Part shown: one piece after another, positions 41,725 through 50,582 of the stretch | Layout of the letters: each line of letters begins with the position of its first letter | Position numbering within the stretch: position 1 is the first letter of the stretch | Assembly (NCBI RefSeq): GCF_003097235.1 | Contig: NZ_QEQQ01000005.1 | Coordinates: 124,001-188,000, forward strand | Direction of reading: 5' to 3' | Origin: Pseudomonas sp. CC120222-01a | GTDB taxonomy: Bacteria; Pseudomonadota; Gammaproteobacteria; Pseudomonadales; Pseudomonadaceae | DNA: 64,000 nucleotides | The notes under the pieces: model-generated | Told to the model about the DNA's origin: nothing | What the model saw: only the letters and a program-made list of their open reading frames with translations | The model's database searches: none | Position numbers and translations under genes: made by a program

Positions 41725-43776
41725 TTGAAGCTGGAATTGCGGAACAGCTTGTCGGTCAAGTTGCTCAGGGTCGTGCTCCTTTCGGCGCTGGCGGTCGGCG
41801 TCGTCCTCAGTTGCGCGCAGATCGTCTACGACACCTACAAGACCCGCCAGGCCGTCAACAACGACGCCCAACGCATTCTCGACATGTTCCGCGACCCCTC
41901 CACCCAAGCGGTGTACAGCCTCGACCGGGAAATGGGCATGCAGGTGATGGAAGGCCTGTTCCAGGACGAGTCGGTGCGCATGGCCTCGATCGGCCACCCC
42001 AACGAAACCATGCTGGCGGAAAAGTCCCGCCCGTTGCAGGACATGTCGATGCGCTGGCTGACCGACCCGATCCTCGGCCAGGAACGCACCTACACCACCC
42101 AGCTGGTCGGCCGTGGCCCGTACAGCGAATACTACGGCGACTTGAGCATCACCCTCGATACGTCGTCCTATGGCGAAGATTTCCTGGTCAATGCGGTGAT
42201 CATCTTCATTTCCGGGGTGCTGCGCGCCCTGGCCATGGGCCTGGTGCTGTACCTGGTCTACCACTGGCTGCTGACCAAACCGCTGTCGAAGATCATCGAG
42301 CACCTTACCCAGATCAACCCTGACCGCCCCAGCCAGCACCAGATCCCGCTGCTCAAGGGCCACGAGAAGAACGAGCTGGGCATCTGGGTCAACACCGCCA
42401 ACCAGCTGCTGGCCTCGATCGAGCGCAACACCCACCTGCGCCACGAAGCCGAGAACAGTCTGCAGCGCATGGCCCAGTACGACTTCCTCACCGGCCTGCC
42501 CAACCGTCAGCAATTGCAGGAGCAGCTCGACAAGATCCTCGCCGACGCCGGCCGCCTGCAGCATCGCGTGGCCGTGCTGTGCGTGGGCCTGGACGACTTC
42601 AAAGGCATCAACGAGCAGTTCAGCTACCAGACCGGCGACCAGCTGCTGCTGGCCCTGGCCGACCGCCTGCGCGCGCACAGTGGCCGCCTCGGTGCCCTGG
42701 CGCGGCTGGGTGGCGACCAGTTCGCCCTGGTCCAGGCCAATATCGAGCAGCCTTACGAGGCGGCGGAACTGGCCCAGAGCATCCTCGACGACCTGGAACT
42801 GCCATTCGGCCTCGACCACCAGCAGATCCGCCTGCGCGCCACCATCGGCATCACCCTGTTCCCTGAGGACGGTGACAGCACCGAGAAGCTGCTGCAGAAA
42901 GCCGAGCAGACCATGACCCTGGCCAAGGCCCGCTCGCGCAACCGCTACCAGTTCTACATTGCCAGCGTCGACAGCGAAATGCGCCGCCGCCGCGAGCTGG
43001 AAAAGGACCTGCGCGAAGCACTGCCGCGCAATCAGCTGTACCTGGTCTATCAACCGCAGATCAGCTACCGCGACCACCGCGTGGTCGGCGTCGAGGCCTT
43101 GCTGCGCTGGCAGCACCCGGAGCTGGGCATGGTTCCGCCCGACCAGTTCATCCCGCTGGCCGAACAGAACGGCAGCATCATCAGCATCGGCGAGTGGGTA
43201 CTCGACCAGGCCTGCCGGCAGTTGCGCGAATGGCACGACCTGGGCTTCAGCGAACTGCGCATGGCGGTCAACCTGTCCACCGTGCAACTGCACCACAACG
43301 AGCTGCCACGGGTGGTCAACAACCTGCTGCAGGCCTACCGCCTGCCGCCACGCAGCCTGGAGCTGGAGGTGACCGAAACCGGCCTGATGGAAGACATCAG
43401 CACCGCCGCCCAGCACCTGCTGAGCCTGCGCCGCTCCGGGGCGATGATCGCCATCGACGACTTCGGTACCGGCTACTCGTCGCTCAGCTACCTGAAGTCA
43501 CTGCCGCTGGACAAGATCAAGATCGACAAGAGCTTCGTCCAGGACCTGCTCGACGACGATGACGACGCCACCATCGTTCGCGCCATCATCCAGCTGGGCA
43601 AGAGCCTGGGGATGCAGGTGATCGCCGAAGGCGTGGAAACCGCCGAGCAGGAAACCTACATCATCGCCCAGGGTTGCCATGAAGGTCAGGGCTACCACTA
43701 CAGCAAGCCGCTGTCGGCCCGCGAACTGACCAATTTCCTCAAACAAGCCCAGCGCAATCAGGTCTCCGCGCTGTAA
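41725..43776 (+). CDS. bifA: c-di-GMP phosphodiesterase BifA (degenerate GGDEF + EAL)
   Basis: A 683-residue inner-membrane protein. Helices at 11-33 and 155-180 enclose a periplasmic domain. A GGDEF domain carries Gly-Gly-Asp-Gln-Phe (329-333), so cyclase activity is not expected. The EAL domain has Glu457-Ala-Leu and Asp-Asp-Phe-Gly-Thr-Gly-Tyr-Ser-Ser. This matches Pseudomonas BifA, which lies next to sodB, hydrolyses c-di-GMP and favours biofilm dispersal. The start is taken as TTG 41725 because AAGGA lies 7-8 bases upstream and the protein then begins Lys-Leu-Glu-Leu-Arg. ATG 41692, 11 codons earlier, lacks a ribosome site. Confidence 0.9.
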   Translation: MKLELRNSLSVKLLRVVLLSALAVGVVLSCAQIVYDTYKTRQAVNNDAQRILDMFRDPSTQAVYSLDREMGMQVMEGLFQDESVRMASIGHPNETMLAEKSRPLQDMSMRWLTDPILGQERTYTTQLVGRGPYSEYYGDLSITLDTSSYGEDFLVNAVIIFISGVLRALAMGLVLYLVYHWLLTKPLSKIIEHLTQINPDRPSQHQIPLLKGHEKNELGIWVNTANQLLASIERNTHLRHEAENSLQRMAQYDFLTGLPNRQQLQEQLDKILADAGRLQHRVAVLCVGLDDFKGINEQFSYQTGDQLLLALADRLRAHSGRLGALARLGGDQFALVQANIEQPYEAAELAQSILDDLELPFGLDHQQIRLRATIGITLFPEDGDSTEKLLQKAEQTMTLAKARSRNRYQFYIASVDSEMRRRRELEKDLREALPRNQLYLVYQPQISYRDHRVVGVEALLRWQHPELGMVPPDQFIPLAEQNGSIISIGEWVLDQACRQLREWHDLGFSELRMAVNLSTVQLHHNELPRVVNNLLQAYRLPPRSLELEVTETGLMEDISTAAQHLLSLRRSGAMIAIDDFGTGYSSLSYLKSLPLDKIKIDKSFVQDLLDDDDDATIVRAIIQLGKSLGMQVIAEGVETAEQETYIIAQGCHEGQGYHYSKPLSARELTNFLKQAQRNQVSAL

Positions 43777-43840
43777 CGCTTGCCCCCCGATTACCGGCCG
43801 TGACGCGCATTTACATGAATTGCGCGCCCACCCCTTTACA

Positions 43841-43859
43841 GCAAATGCAAATCTTTCGC
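43841..43859 (+). promoter_or_regulatory. Fur-box-like sequence upstream of the imelysin cluster
   Basis: GCAAATGCAAATCTTTCGC matches the 19-base Fur consensus GATAATGATAATCATTATC at 12 positions, 77 bases before the imelysin ATG. It is suggestive only. Confidence 0.35.
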
Positions 43860-43935
43860 ATGATGTTGCCGTTTCGCGTGCCACGGCGCACGGCCTAACC
43901 CCTTGGTCCAACCACACGACGCAGGAAAACCAATA

Positions 43936-45273
43936 ATGATTCGTATGCCTCTGGCCTCCGCCAGTCTGCTGGCCATCGCCATCGCTCTCGCCGGTTGTGG
44001 CGAAAGCAAGGATGACAAGGCCGCCGCTCCGCAAGCTCAGGCACCTGCTGCTGCCAGCACCACCGCTGCGGCGCCCGGGGCTGTCGACGAAGCGGCCGGC
44101 AAAGCCGTGGTCAAGCATTACGCCGAAATGGTCTATGCCGTGTACGGCGACGCGCTGAGCACCGCCAAGACCCTGCAGACCGCCGTCGACGCATTCCTTG
44201 CCAAGCCCAACGACGAAACCCTGAAGGCCGCCAAAGAGGCCTGGGCCGCCGCACGCGTTCCGTACCTGCAGAGCGAGGCGTTCCGCTTCGGCAACACCAT
44301 CATCGACGACTGGGAAGGCCAGGTGAACTCCTGGCCGCTGGACGAAGGCCTGATCGACTACGTCGACAAGAGCTACGAGCACGCCCTGGGCAACCCGGCG
44401 GCCAGCGCCAACATCATCGCCAACACCGAGATCCAGGTCGGCGAAGAGAAGGTCGACGTCAAGGACATCACCCCTGAGAAGCTGGCCAGCCTGAACGAAC
44501 TGGCAGGTTCCGAAGCCAACGTCGCTACCGGCTACCACGCCATCGAATTCCTGCTCTGGGGCCAGGACCTCAACGGCACCGGCCCAGGCGCAGGCAACCG
44601 CCCGGCGTCCGACTACCTGGAAGGCAAAGGCGCCACCGGCGGCCACAACGACCGTCGCCGTGCCTACCTGAAAGCGGTCACCGAGCTGCTGGTCAAGGAC
44701 CTCGAAGTGATGGTCGGCAACTGGGCACCGAACGTCGCCGACAACTACCGCGCCACCCTGGAAGCCGAACCGGCTGCCGATGGCCTGCGCAAGATGCTGT
44801 TCGGCATGGGCAGCCTGTCGCTGGGCGAACTGGCCGGCGAGCGCATGAAGGTTTCGCTGGAAGCCAACTCGCCGGAAGACGAGCAGGACTGCTTCAGCGA
44901 CAACACCCACTACTCGCACTTCTACGACGCCCTGGGCATCCGTAACGTCTACCTGGGTGAGTACACCCGCGTCGACGGCACCAAGATGACCGGCCCGAGC
45001 CTGTCGTCGCTGGTGGCCAAGGCTGACCCGGCTGCCGACACCACCCTCAAGGCCGACCTCGACGCCACCCAGGCGAAGATCCAGGTCATGGTCGACCACG
45101 CACTCAAGGGTGAGCACTACGACCAGCTGATCGCTGCCGACAACGCTGCCGGCAACCAGATCGTGCGCGACGCCATCGCCTCGCTGGTCAAGCAGACCGG
45201 CTCGATCGAGCAGGCTGCTGGCAAGCTGGGTATTGCCAACCTGAATCCGGACACCGCCGATCACGAATTCTGA
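43936..45273 (+). CDS. icmP: Imelysin-family lipoprotein (IcmP/IrpA-like)
   Basis: A 445-residue M75 peptidase-like lipoprotein. The signal peptide ends Ala-Leu-Ala-Gly-Cys (Cys21 lipidated) and a low-complexity Ala/Pro linker (25-55) follows. The fold motif Gly-x-His-x-x-Glu is Gly199-Tyr-His201-Ala-Ile-Glu204, then Phe-Leu-Leu-Trp-Gly-Gln-Asp. P. aeruginosa IcmP, at the same chromosomal place, was described as an insulin-cleaving metalloproteinase, while cyanobacterial IrpA relates to iron uptake. It leads the cluster with a di-heme lipoprotein and a second imelysin, but a terminator and REP pair follow it. Confidence 0.87.
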   Translation: MIRMPLASASLLAIAIALAGCGESKDDKAAAPQAQAPAAASTTAAAPGAVDEAAGKAVVKHYAEMVYAVYGDALSTAKTLQTAVDAFLAKPNDETLKAAKEAWAAARVPYLQSEAFRFGNTIIDDWEGQVNSWPLDEGLIDYVDKSYEHALGNPAASANIIANTEIQVGEEKVDVKDITPEKLASLNELAGSEANVATGYHAIEFLLWGQDLNGTGPGAGNRPASDYLEGKGATGGHNDRRRAYLKAVTELLVKDLEVMVGNWAPNVADNYRATLEAEPAADGLRKMLFGMGSLSLGELAGERMKVSLEANSPEDEQDCFSDNTHYSHFYDALGIRNVYLGEYTRVDGTKMTGPSLSSLVAKADPAADTTLKADLDATQAKIQVMVDHALKGEHYDQLIAADNAAGNQIVRDAIASLVKQTGSIEQAAGKLGIANLNPDTADHEF

Positions 45274-45296
45274 TTCGCGGCACGAGTGTCAAACAG

Positions 45297-45321
45297 AGGC
45301 GGCCTTCGGGTCGCCTTTTTT
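45297..45321 (+). terminator. Terminator after the first imelysin gene
   Basis: AGGCGGCC-TTCG-GGTCGCCT, 8 pairs with one G-U and a stable TTCG loop, running into TTTTTT, 23 bases after the stop. It separates transcription of the imelysin gene from the di-heme gene. Confidence 0.85.
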
Positions 45322-45322
45322 C

Positions 45323-45430
45323 TGTGCCGGCCCTTTCGCGGGACAAGCCCGCTCCCACAAGACCTCCACAGGCTCAGGCCTTGTGCGGTCCCTGTGGGAG
45401 CGGGCTTGCCCCGCGAAAGGGCCGGCACAG
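45323..45430. repeat. REP pair between the imelysin and di-heme genes
   Basis: TGTGCCGGCCCTTTCGCGGG...CCCGCTCCCACA (45323-45359) and its inverted partner (45393-45429). The outer arms (CCGGCCCTTTCGCG) differ from the other pairs, and the halves differ by one inserted C (GCCCCGCG). The remaining 120 bases before the next gene hold no gene. Confidence 0.85.
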
Positions 45431-45551
45431 CACATGAAAATGCTGGCATTTCACATCCTTTTCACCCCCGTAATTGCAAATTGCTCTTATTCAAATTACG
45501 CCGGCCTGCTAAGCTTGCACGCCGGTTTTTCGTCCACGCCCAGGATTTTGC

Positions 45552-46979
45552 ATGTCCTCGTCGCTGTCCCGACTCTTCCCTCTGCTGCTGGCCCTCGCCC
45601 TTGCCGCCTGTGACGACGCCCCGCGTTTCACCCAGGCCGAGCCCGGCGAAGCAATGTCTGGCGGCCAGGCAACGGTCCAGCGCGACGACCGCAAGGCATT
45701 CTCCCTGCCTTCGGCCAACCTCTCGGCCGAGCGTCGCCTGGACTTCGCCGTGGGCAACAGCTTCTTCCGCAGCCCTTGGGTGATCGCCCCCTCCACTACC
45801 ACCGCGCGAGACGGCCTGGGCCCGTTGTTCAACACCACGGCCTGCCAGAACTGCCACGTGCGCGATGGCCGCGGGCACCCGCCGGAGCCGGGCGACAGCA
45901 ATGCCGTGGGCATGCTGGTGCGCCTGTCGATCCCCGATCAGCCTTACCTGGCCAAGGAGATCGAGCGCCTGGGCGTGGTCCCCGAGCCCGTCTACGGCAC
46001 GCAGTTGCAGGACATGGCCATTCCCGGCGTGGCACCAGAGGGCAAGGTGCGGGTGAACTACACCACCCAGACCGTCACCTTCAAGGACGGCCACCCGGTC
46101 GAGCTGCGCCGCCCGGCCCTGCAGATCACTCAGCTTGGCTACGGCCCCATGCATCCCGACACGCGCTTCTCGGCCCGCGTCGCCCCGCCGATGATCGGCC
46201 TGGGCCTGCTCGAAGCCATCCCCGAAGCCGACATCCTGGCCAACGAAGACCCGGACGACCGCAACCACGACGGTATCCGCGGCCGCGCCAACCGGGTCTG
46301 GGATGACGCACAGGGCAAGACCGTGATCGGCCGCTTCGGCTGGAAGGCCGGGCAGCCCAACGTCAACCAGCAGAACGTGCATGCCTTCAACGGTGACATG
46401 GGCCTGACCAGCACCTTGCAGCCAAAGGACGACTGCACCCCGGCCCAGGTCGACTGCCTGGCCGCGCCCAATGGCAACGGCGAAGGTGACGAGAAGGAAG
46501 TCAGCGACAACATCCTGCGCCTGGTCACCTTCTACACCCGCAACCTCGGCGTGCCTGCCCGTCGAGACGTCGGCGCACCGCAAGTGCTGGCCGGCAAGAA
46601 CCTGTTCTTCCAGGCCGGCTGCCAGGCCTGCCACATCCCGCAGTTCACCACCGCTGCCAACACCGCCGAAGCGGAGCTGGCCAACCAGGTGATTCGCCCC
46701 TACAGCGACCTGCTGCTGCACGACATGGGCCCAGGCCTGGCCGACGAGCGCACCGAATTCGCCGCCAATGGCCAGGACTGGCGTACCCCGCCGCTGTGGG
46801 GCATCGGCCTGACCGAAACCGTCAGTGGCCACACCCAGTACCTGCATGACGGCCGCGCCCGCAACCTGCTCGAAGCCGTGCTCTGGCACGGCGGCGAAGC
46901 CCAGGCGGCGCGCGACCATGTGTTGACCTTCAATGCCGAGCAGCGCGCCGCGTTGCTGGCTTTCCTGAACTCACTTTAA
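45552..46979 (+). CDS. Di-heme oxidoreductase lipoprotein (DHOR/DUF1111)
   Basis: A 475-residue lipoprotein (Leu-Ala-Ala-Cys20). Two haem sites are seen: Cys98-Gln-Asn-Cys101-His102 and Cys357-Gln-Ala-Cys360-His361. The length and spacing match the 'thiol oxidoreductase' DUF1111 family, related to MauG/cytochrome c peroxidases, which is often paired with imelysins. An activity on a protein or on iron/copper is possible but undefined. It is followed after 19 bases by a second imelysin-like gene, so these genes are co-transcribed. Confidence 0.85.
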   Translation: MSSSLSRLFPLLLALALAACDDAPRFTQAEPGEAMSGGQATVQRDDRKAFSLPSANLSAERRLDFAVGNSFFRSPWVIAPSTTTARDGLGPLFNTTACQNCHVRDGRGHPPEPGDSNAVGMLVRLSIPDQPYLAKEIERLGVVPEPVYGTQLQDMAIPGVAPEGKVRVNYTTQTVTFKDGHPVELRRPALQITQLGYGPMHPDTRFSARVAPPMIGLGLLEAIPEADILANEDPDDRNHDGIRGRANRVWDDAQGKTVIGRFGWKAGQPNVNQQNVHAFNGDMGLTSTLQPKDDCTPAQVDCLAAPNGNGEGDEKEVSDNILRLVTFYTRNLGVPARRDVGAPQVLAGKNLFFQAGCQACHIPQFTTAANTAEAELANQVIRPYSDLLLHDMGPGLADERTEFAANGQDWRTPPLWGIGLTETVSGHTQYLHDGRARNLLEAVLWHGGEAQAARDHVLTFNAEQRAALLAFLNSL

Positions 46980-46998
46980 AACGCGCAAGGAGCCGGGC

Positions 46999-48063
46999 AT
47001 GTTCCGACCCAAACTGTTGTTCACCAGCCTCGCCGCACTCGCCCTGGGTGCCTGCTCGCCGCAGGACCCGCAGGCGGTGACTTCCGCCGCCATCGCCAAG
47101 CAGGTGATCCTGCCGACCTACAGCCGCTGGGTCGAAGCCGACCGCCAGCTGGCTGCCAGCGCCCTGGCCTACTGTGAAGGCAAGGAAAGCCTGGACACCG
47201 CACGTGCCGACTTCCTCAATGCGCAAAAAGCCTGGGCCGAACTGCAACCGCTGCTGGTCGGCCCGCTGGCCGAAGGCAACCGCGCCTGGCAGGTACAGTT
47301 CTGGCCTGACAAGAAGAACCTGGTCGGCCGCCAGGTCGAGCAGTTGGTCAACGGCGACAAGCCGGTCGATGCCGCCGCCCTGGGCAAGGCCAGCGTCGTG
47401 GTTCGCGGCCTGTCGGCTTACGAGTACATCCTCTTCGACAGCAAGCCGGACATCGCCACGGCCGAGCAGAAAGCCCGCTACTGCCCGCTGCTGGTCGCCA
47501 TCGCCGATCACCAGAAGGTCCTCGCCGAAGACATCCTCAAGACCTGGAACAGCACCGACGGCATGCTGTCGCAGATGACCAAGTTCCCCAACCAGCGCTA
47601 CGCCGACTCCCACGAGGCGATCGCCGACCTGCTGCGCTCCCAGGTCACCGCCCTGGACACCCTGAAGAAGAAACTGGGTGCGCCGATGGGCCGCCAGAGC
47701 AAGGGCATCCCGCAGCCGCTGCAAGCCGAAGCCTGGCGCAGCCATTCCTCGCTGAAGAGCCTGGAAGCCACCCTCAAGGCCGCCCAGGCCGTGTGGGTCG
47801 GGGTCGACAACCAGGGCCTGCGCAACCTGCTGCCCGGCGATCAGAAAGCCCTGGCGCAGAAGATCGACGACGCCTACGCTACGGCGCTCAAACTGCTGGC
47901 CGACAACCAGAAGACCCTCGGCGAGCTGCTGGCCGACGACGCCGGTCAACAGACCCTCAACCAGATCTACGATGCCCTCAACGCCGTCCACCGCCTGCAC
48001 GAAGGCGACCTGGCCAAGGCGCTGAACATCCAGCTGGGCTTCAATGCCAACGACGGTGACTGA
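46999..48063 (+). CDS. Imelysin-like lipoprotein lacking the His of the GxHxxE motif
   Basis: A 354-residue lipoprotein (Leu-Gly-Ala-Cys19) of the imelysin fold. The stretch aligned with the metal motif reads Gly-Leu-Ser-Ala-Tyr-Glu-Tyr-Ile-Leu-Phe-Asp (about residues 138-148), so the His is replaced while the Glu remains. The protein is probably a binding or structural partner rather than a peptidase. It begins 19 bases after the di-heme gene and ends 2 bases before the DUF1513 gene. Confidence 0.82.
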   Translation: MFRPKLLFTSLAALALGACSPQDPQAVTSAAIAKQVILPTYSRWVEADRQLAASALAYCEGKESLDTARADFLNAQKAWAELQPLLVGPLAEGNRAWQVQFWPDKKNLVGRQVEQLVNGDKPVDAAALGKASVVVRGLSAYEYILFDSKPDIATAEQKARYCPLLVAIADHQKVLAEDILKTWNSTDGMLSQMTKFPNQRYADSHEAIADLLRSQVTALDTLKKKLGAPMGRQSKGIPQPLQAEAWRSHSSLKSLEATLKAAQAVWVGVDNQGLRNLLPGDQKALAQKIDDAYATALKLLADNQKTLGELLADDAGQQTLNQIYDALNAVHRLHEGDLAKALNIQLGFNANDGD

Positions 48064-48065
48064 TC

Positions 48066-49163
48066 ATGCTGCGACGCCAGGCCCTCAAACTCGGTAGCGT
48101 ATTGCTCAGCGCCCTGACCCTGGGCGGTTGGAGCCTGTTCCGCAACAAAGGCAGCGAACCCTTGCTGCTGTCGGCGCGGGACGATGGCGACGGCAAGCAC
48201 TATGCGGTCGGGTTCCGCCTGGACGGCACCCAGGTGTTCAGCACCCAGGTTGCCCAGCGTTGCCATGCCATCATCAACCACCCCGAGCTGCCGATCGCCC
48301 TGTTCGTCGCCCGTCGCCCCGGTACCGAAAGCTACCTGGTCGACCTGCGCGACGGGCGCCTGCTGCAGACCGTCACCTCGCAGCCGAACCGGCACTTCTA
48401 TGGCCATGCGGTGATCCACAAGGGTGGCGAATGGCTGTATGCCACCGAGAACGACACCACCGACCCAGGCCGTGGCGTGCTCGGCGTGTACCGCTTCGAG
48501 GGTGAGCGCCTGGTGCACACCGGCGAGATCCCGACCCACGGCATCGGCCCCCATGAAGTGGCCTGGCTGCCGGACGGCGAAACCCTGATCGTGGCCAACG
48601 GCGGTATCCGCACCGAGGCCGAGAGCCGGATCGAGATGAACCTCAACGCCATGGAGCCGAGCCTGGTGCTGATGCAGCGCGACGGCACTCTGCTGAGCAA
48701 AGAGACCCTGGCCCAGCAGATGAACAGCGTGCGCCACCTGGCGGTGGGCGACGATGGCACCATCGCCGCCTGCCAGCAGTTCATGGGCGCTGCCGACGAG
48801 ACCGCCGAGCTGCTGGCGATCAAGCGCCCGGGCGAGCCGTTCAAGGCCTTCCCGGTACCAGAGCGCCAGCTGCAATCGATGGCCCAGTACACCGCCAGCG
48901 TCGCCATCCACAGCGACCTGCGCCTGGTGGCCCTGACTGCGCCGCGGGCCAACCGCCTGTTTGTCTGGGACCTGGACAGCGGTGCGGTGAAGCTCGATGC
49001 ACCGATGCCCGACTGCGCCGGCGTCGGCGCGGTCAAGGATGGGTTTGTCGTTACCTCAGGGCAGGGTCGCTGCCGTTTCTACAACTGCCGCAAGGCCGAA
49101 CTGATCGGGCAACCGATGGACCTGCCTTCCGGGTTCTGGGATAACCACCTGCATCTCGTCTAA
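48066..49163 (+). CDS. DUF1513 beta-propeller-like protein with Tat signal
   Basis: A 365-residue exported protein. The N-terminus Leu-Arg-Arg-Gln-Ala-Leu-Lys-Leu-Gly-Ser then a hydrophobic stretch fits a twin-arginine signal (Arg3-Arg4), so it may be folded with a cofactor before export. The rest contains repeated beta-propeller blades (Val-Asp-Leu-Arg-Asp-Gly, Leu-Tyr-Ala-Thr-Glu-Asn-Asp, Leu-Ile-Val-Ala-Asn-Gly-Gly). It lies 2 bases after the second imelysin-like gene and is the last member of the cluster. Function unknown. Confidence 0.8.
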   Translation: MLRRQALKLGSVLLSALTLGGWSLFRNKGSEPLLLSARDDGDGKHYAVGFRLDGTQVFSTQVAQRCHAIINHPELPIALFVARRPGTESYLVDLRDGRLLQTVTSQPNRHFYGHAVIHKGGEWLYATENDTTDPGRGVLGVYRFEGERLVHTGEIPTHGIGPHEVAWLPDGETLIVANGGIRTEAESRIEMNLNAMEPSLVLMQRDGTLLSKETLAQQMNSVRHLAVGDDGTIAACQQFMGAADETAELLAIKRPGEPFKAFPVPERQLQSMAQYTASVAIHSDLRLVALTAPRANRLFVWDLDSGAVKLDAPMPDCAGVGAVKDGFVVTSGQGRCRFYNCRKAELIGQPMDLPSGFWDNHLHLV

Positions 49164-49176
49164 GCCCTGCAGTCTT

Positions 49177-49318
49177 TGTAGGAGCGGCCTTGTGTCGCGA
49201 AAGGGCTGCAAAGCAGCCCCAGCAACATGTGCATCACTGCTGAAACCCTGGGGCCGCCTTGCGGCCCTTTCGCGACACAAGGCCGCTCCTACAGCCGCGA
49301 AGAGGCCGGTACAGGCAA
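49177..49318. repeat. REP pair with a fused fragment of the other REP type
   Basis: TGTAGGAGCGGCCTTGTGTC...GCAGCCCC (49177-49220) and its inverted partner (49250-49293) form a normal pair. Immediately after, 49294-49314 repeats the tail CGCGAAGAGGCCGGTACAGG found after the REP pair at 4519-4538. This looks like insertion or recombination between two REP families. Confidence 0.8.
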
Positions 49319-49420
49319 TCCCCTCCCCCTTCTGCAATACTTCCCCCATCCGCACGTGGGCAGGATCGCCCGTTGTCGTGTCAAAACGAATAACAACCAC
49401 GCATCCAAGGAACCGGACCT

Positions 49421-50569
49421 ATGCTACGCCGCCGCATGCTCATCATGTTGGCCGTCGTGCTGCTGATCGTGCTGGCCCTGGGGGGCTACAAGGGCTTCTC
49501 GATCTACCAGCAGATCCAGATGTTCTCCGCACCCAGGCCGCCCATCACCGTTGCGGCCGCCCCGGCCGAACAGCGCCAGTGGCAGGAGCGCCTGCCTGCC
49601 GTAGGCAGCCTCAAGGCCCTGCAAGGTGTCGAGCTGAGCCTGGAAGTGGAAGGCATCGTCAAGGCCTTGTACTTCGACTCCGGGCAGAAGGTCAAAGCCG
49701 GTCAACCGCTGCTACAGCTCAACGACGACCAGGAAACCGCCCTGCTCGGCACCGCCCAGGCCGACCTGGGGCTGGCCAAGGTCGACTTCGGCCGCGGCAG
49801 CCAGCTGGTCGGCGATGCCGCCATCTCCCGCGGCGAGTTCGATCGCCTGTCCTCCCAGTACCGGCGCAACCAGGCGGTGGTCGAACAGCTCAAGGCGCAG
49901 AAGATCAAGAAGAGCATCAACGCGCCGTTCAATGGCACCATCGGCATCCGCCAGGTGGACATCGGCCAGTACCTGGCCGCCGGCACGGTGATCGCCACCC
50001 TGCAGGACCTGTCCAGCCTGTATGTCGACTTCAACGTCCCGGAACAGGCGTTGCCGCACCTGAGCCTGGGCCAGCAGGTGCTGGTGCAAGTGGCGGCCTA
50101 CCCCGGCCAGACCTTCCCGGCCAGCCTCAGCGCGATCAACCCCAAGGTCGATGAGAACACCCGCAACCTGCTGGTGCGCGCGACCCTGGCCAACCCGGAC
50201 GACAAGCTGCTGCCCGGCATGTTCGCCAACCTGCTGATCCTGCTGCCCGACCCGCAGCCCCAGGTGGTGGTGCCGGAAAGCGCCATCACCTACACCCTCT
50301 ACGGCAACTCGGTGTACGTCGCCACGCCGAAGAAGGACAAGGACGGCAACCCGGAAAACGACGACAAGGGCCAGCCACAACTCAGTGCCGAACAGCGCAC
50401 CGTGCAGACCGGCGAACGCCGCGATGGCGTGGTGGTGGTCAGCAAGGGCCTCAAGGCCGGCGAGCAGGTAGTCACCGCCGGGCAGCTCAAGCTGACCCCA
50501 GGCGCGACCATTCGCATTGGCCAGGACAGCGCGCTCAAGCCCGAACAGGGCGCCCCGCGCACCGACTGA
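49421..50569 (+). CDS. RND efflux membrane-fusion protein (MexV-like)
   Basis: A 382-residue periplasmic adaptor. An N-terminal anchor helix (residues 6-25) is followed by the lipoyl-like half motifs Val-Glu-Gly-Ile-Val-Lys-Ala-Leu and Ile-Asn-Ala-Pro-Phe-Asn-Gly-Thr-Ile-Gly-Ile-Arg, then beta-barrel and membrane-proximal domains. A Lys/Asp/Asn-rich insert is seen near residue 303. It links the following RND pump to an outer-membrane channel. AAGGA precedes the ATG, and the pump gene starts 13 bases after the stop. Confidence 0.9.
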   Translation: MLRRRMLIMLAVVLLIVLALGGYKGFSIYQQIQMFSAPRPPITVAAAPAEQRQWQERLPAVGSLKALQGVELSLEVEGIVKALYFDSGQKVKAGQPLLQLNDDQETALLGTAQADLGLAKVDFGRGSQLVGDAAISRGEFDRLSSQYRRNQAVVEQLKAQKIKKSINAPFNGTIGIRQVDIGQYLAAGTVIATLQDLSSLYVDFNVPEQALPHLSLGQQVLVQVAAYPGQTFPASLSAINPKVDENTRNLLVRATLANPDDKLLPGMFANLLILLPDPQPQVVVPESAITYTLYGNSVYVATPKKDKDGNPENDDKGQPQLSAEQRTVQTGERRDGVVVVSKGLKAGEQVVTAGQLKLTPGATIRIGQDSALKPEQGAPRTD

Positions 50570-50582
50570 GCAGGAGGCAGGC

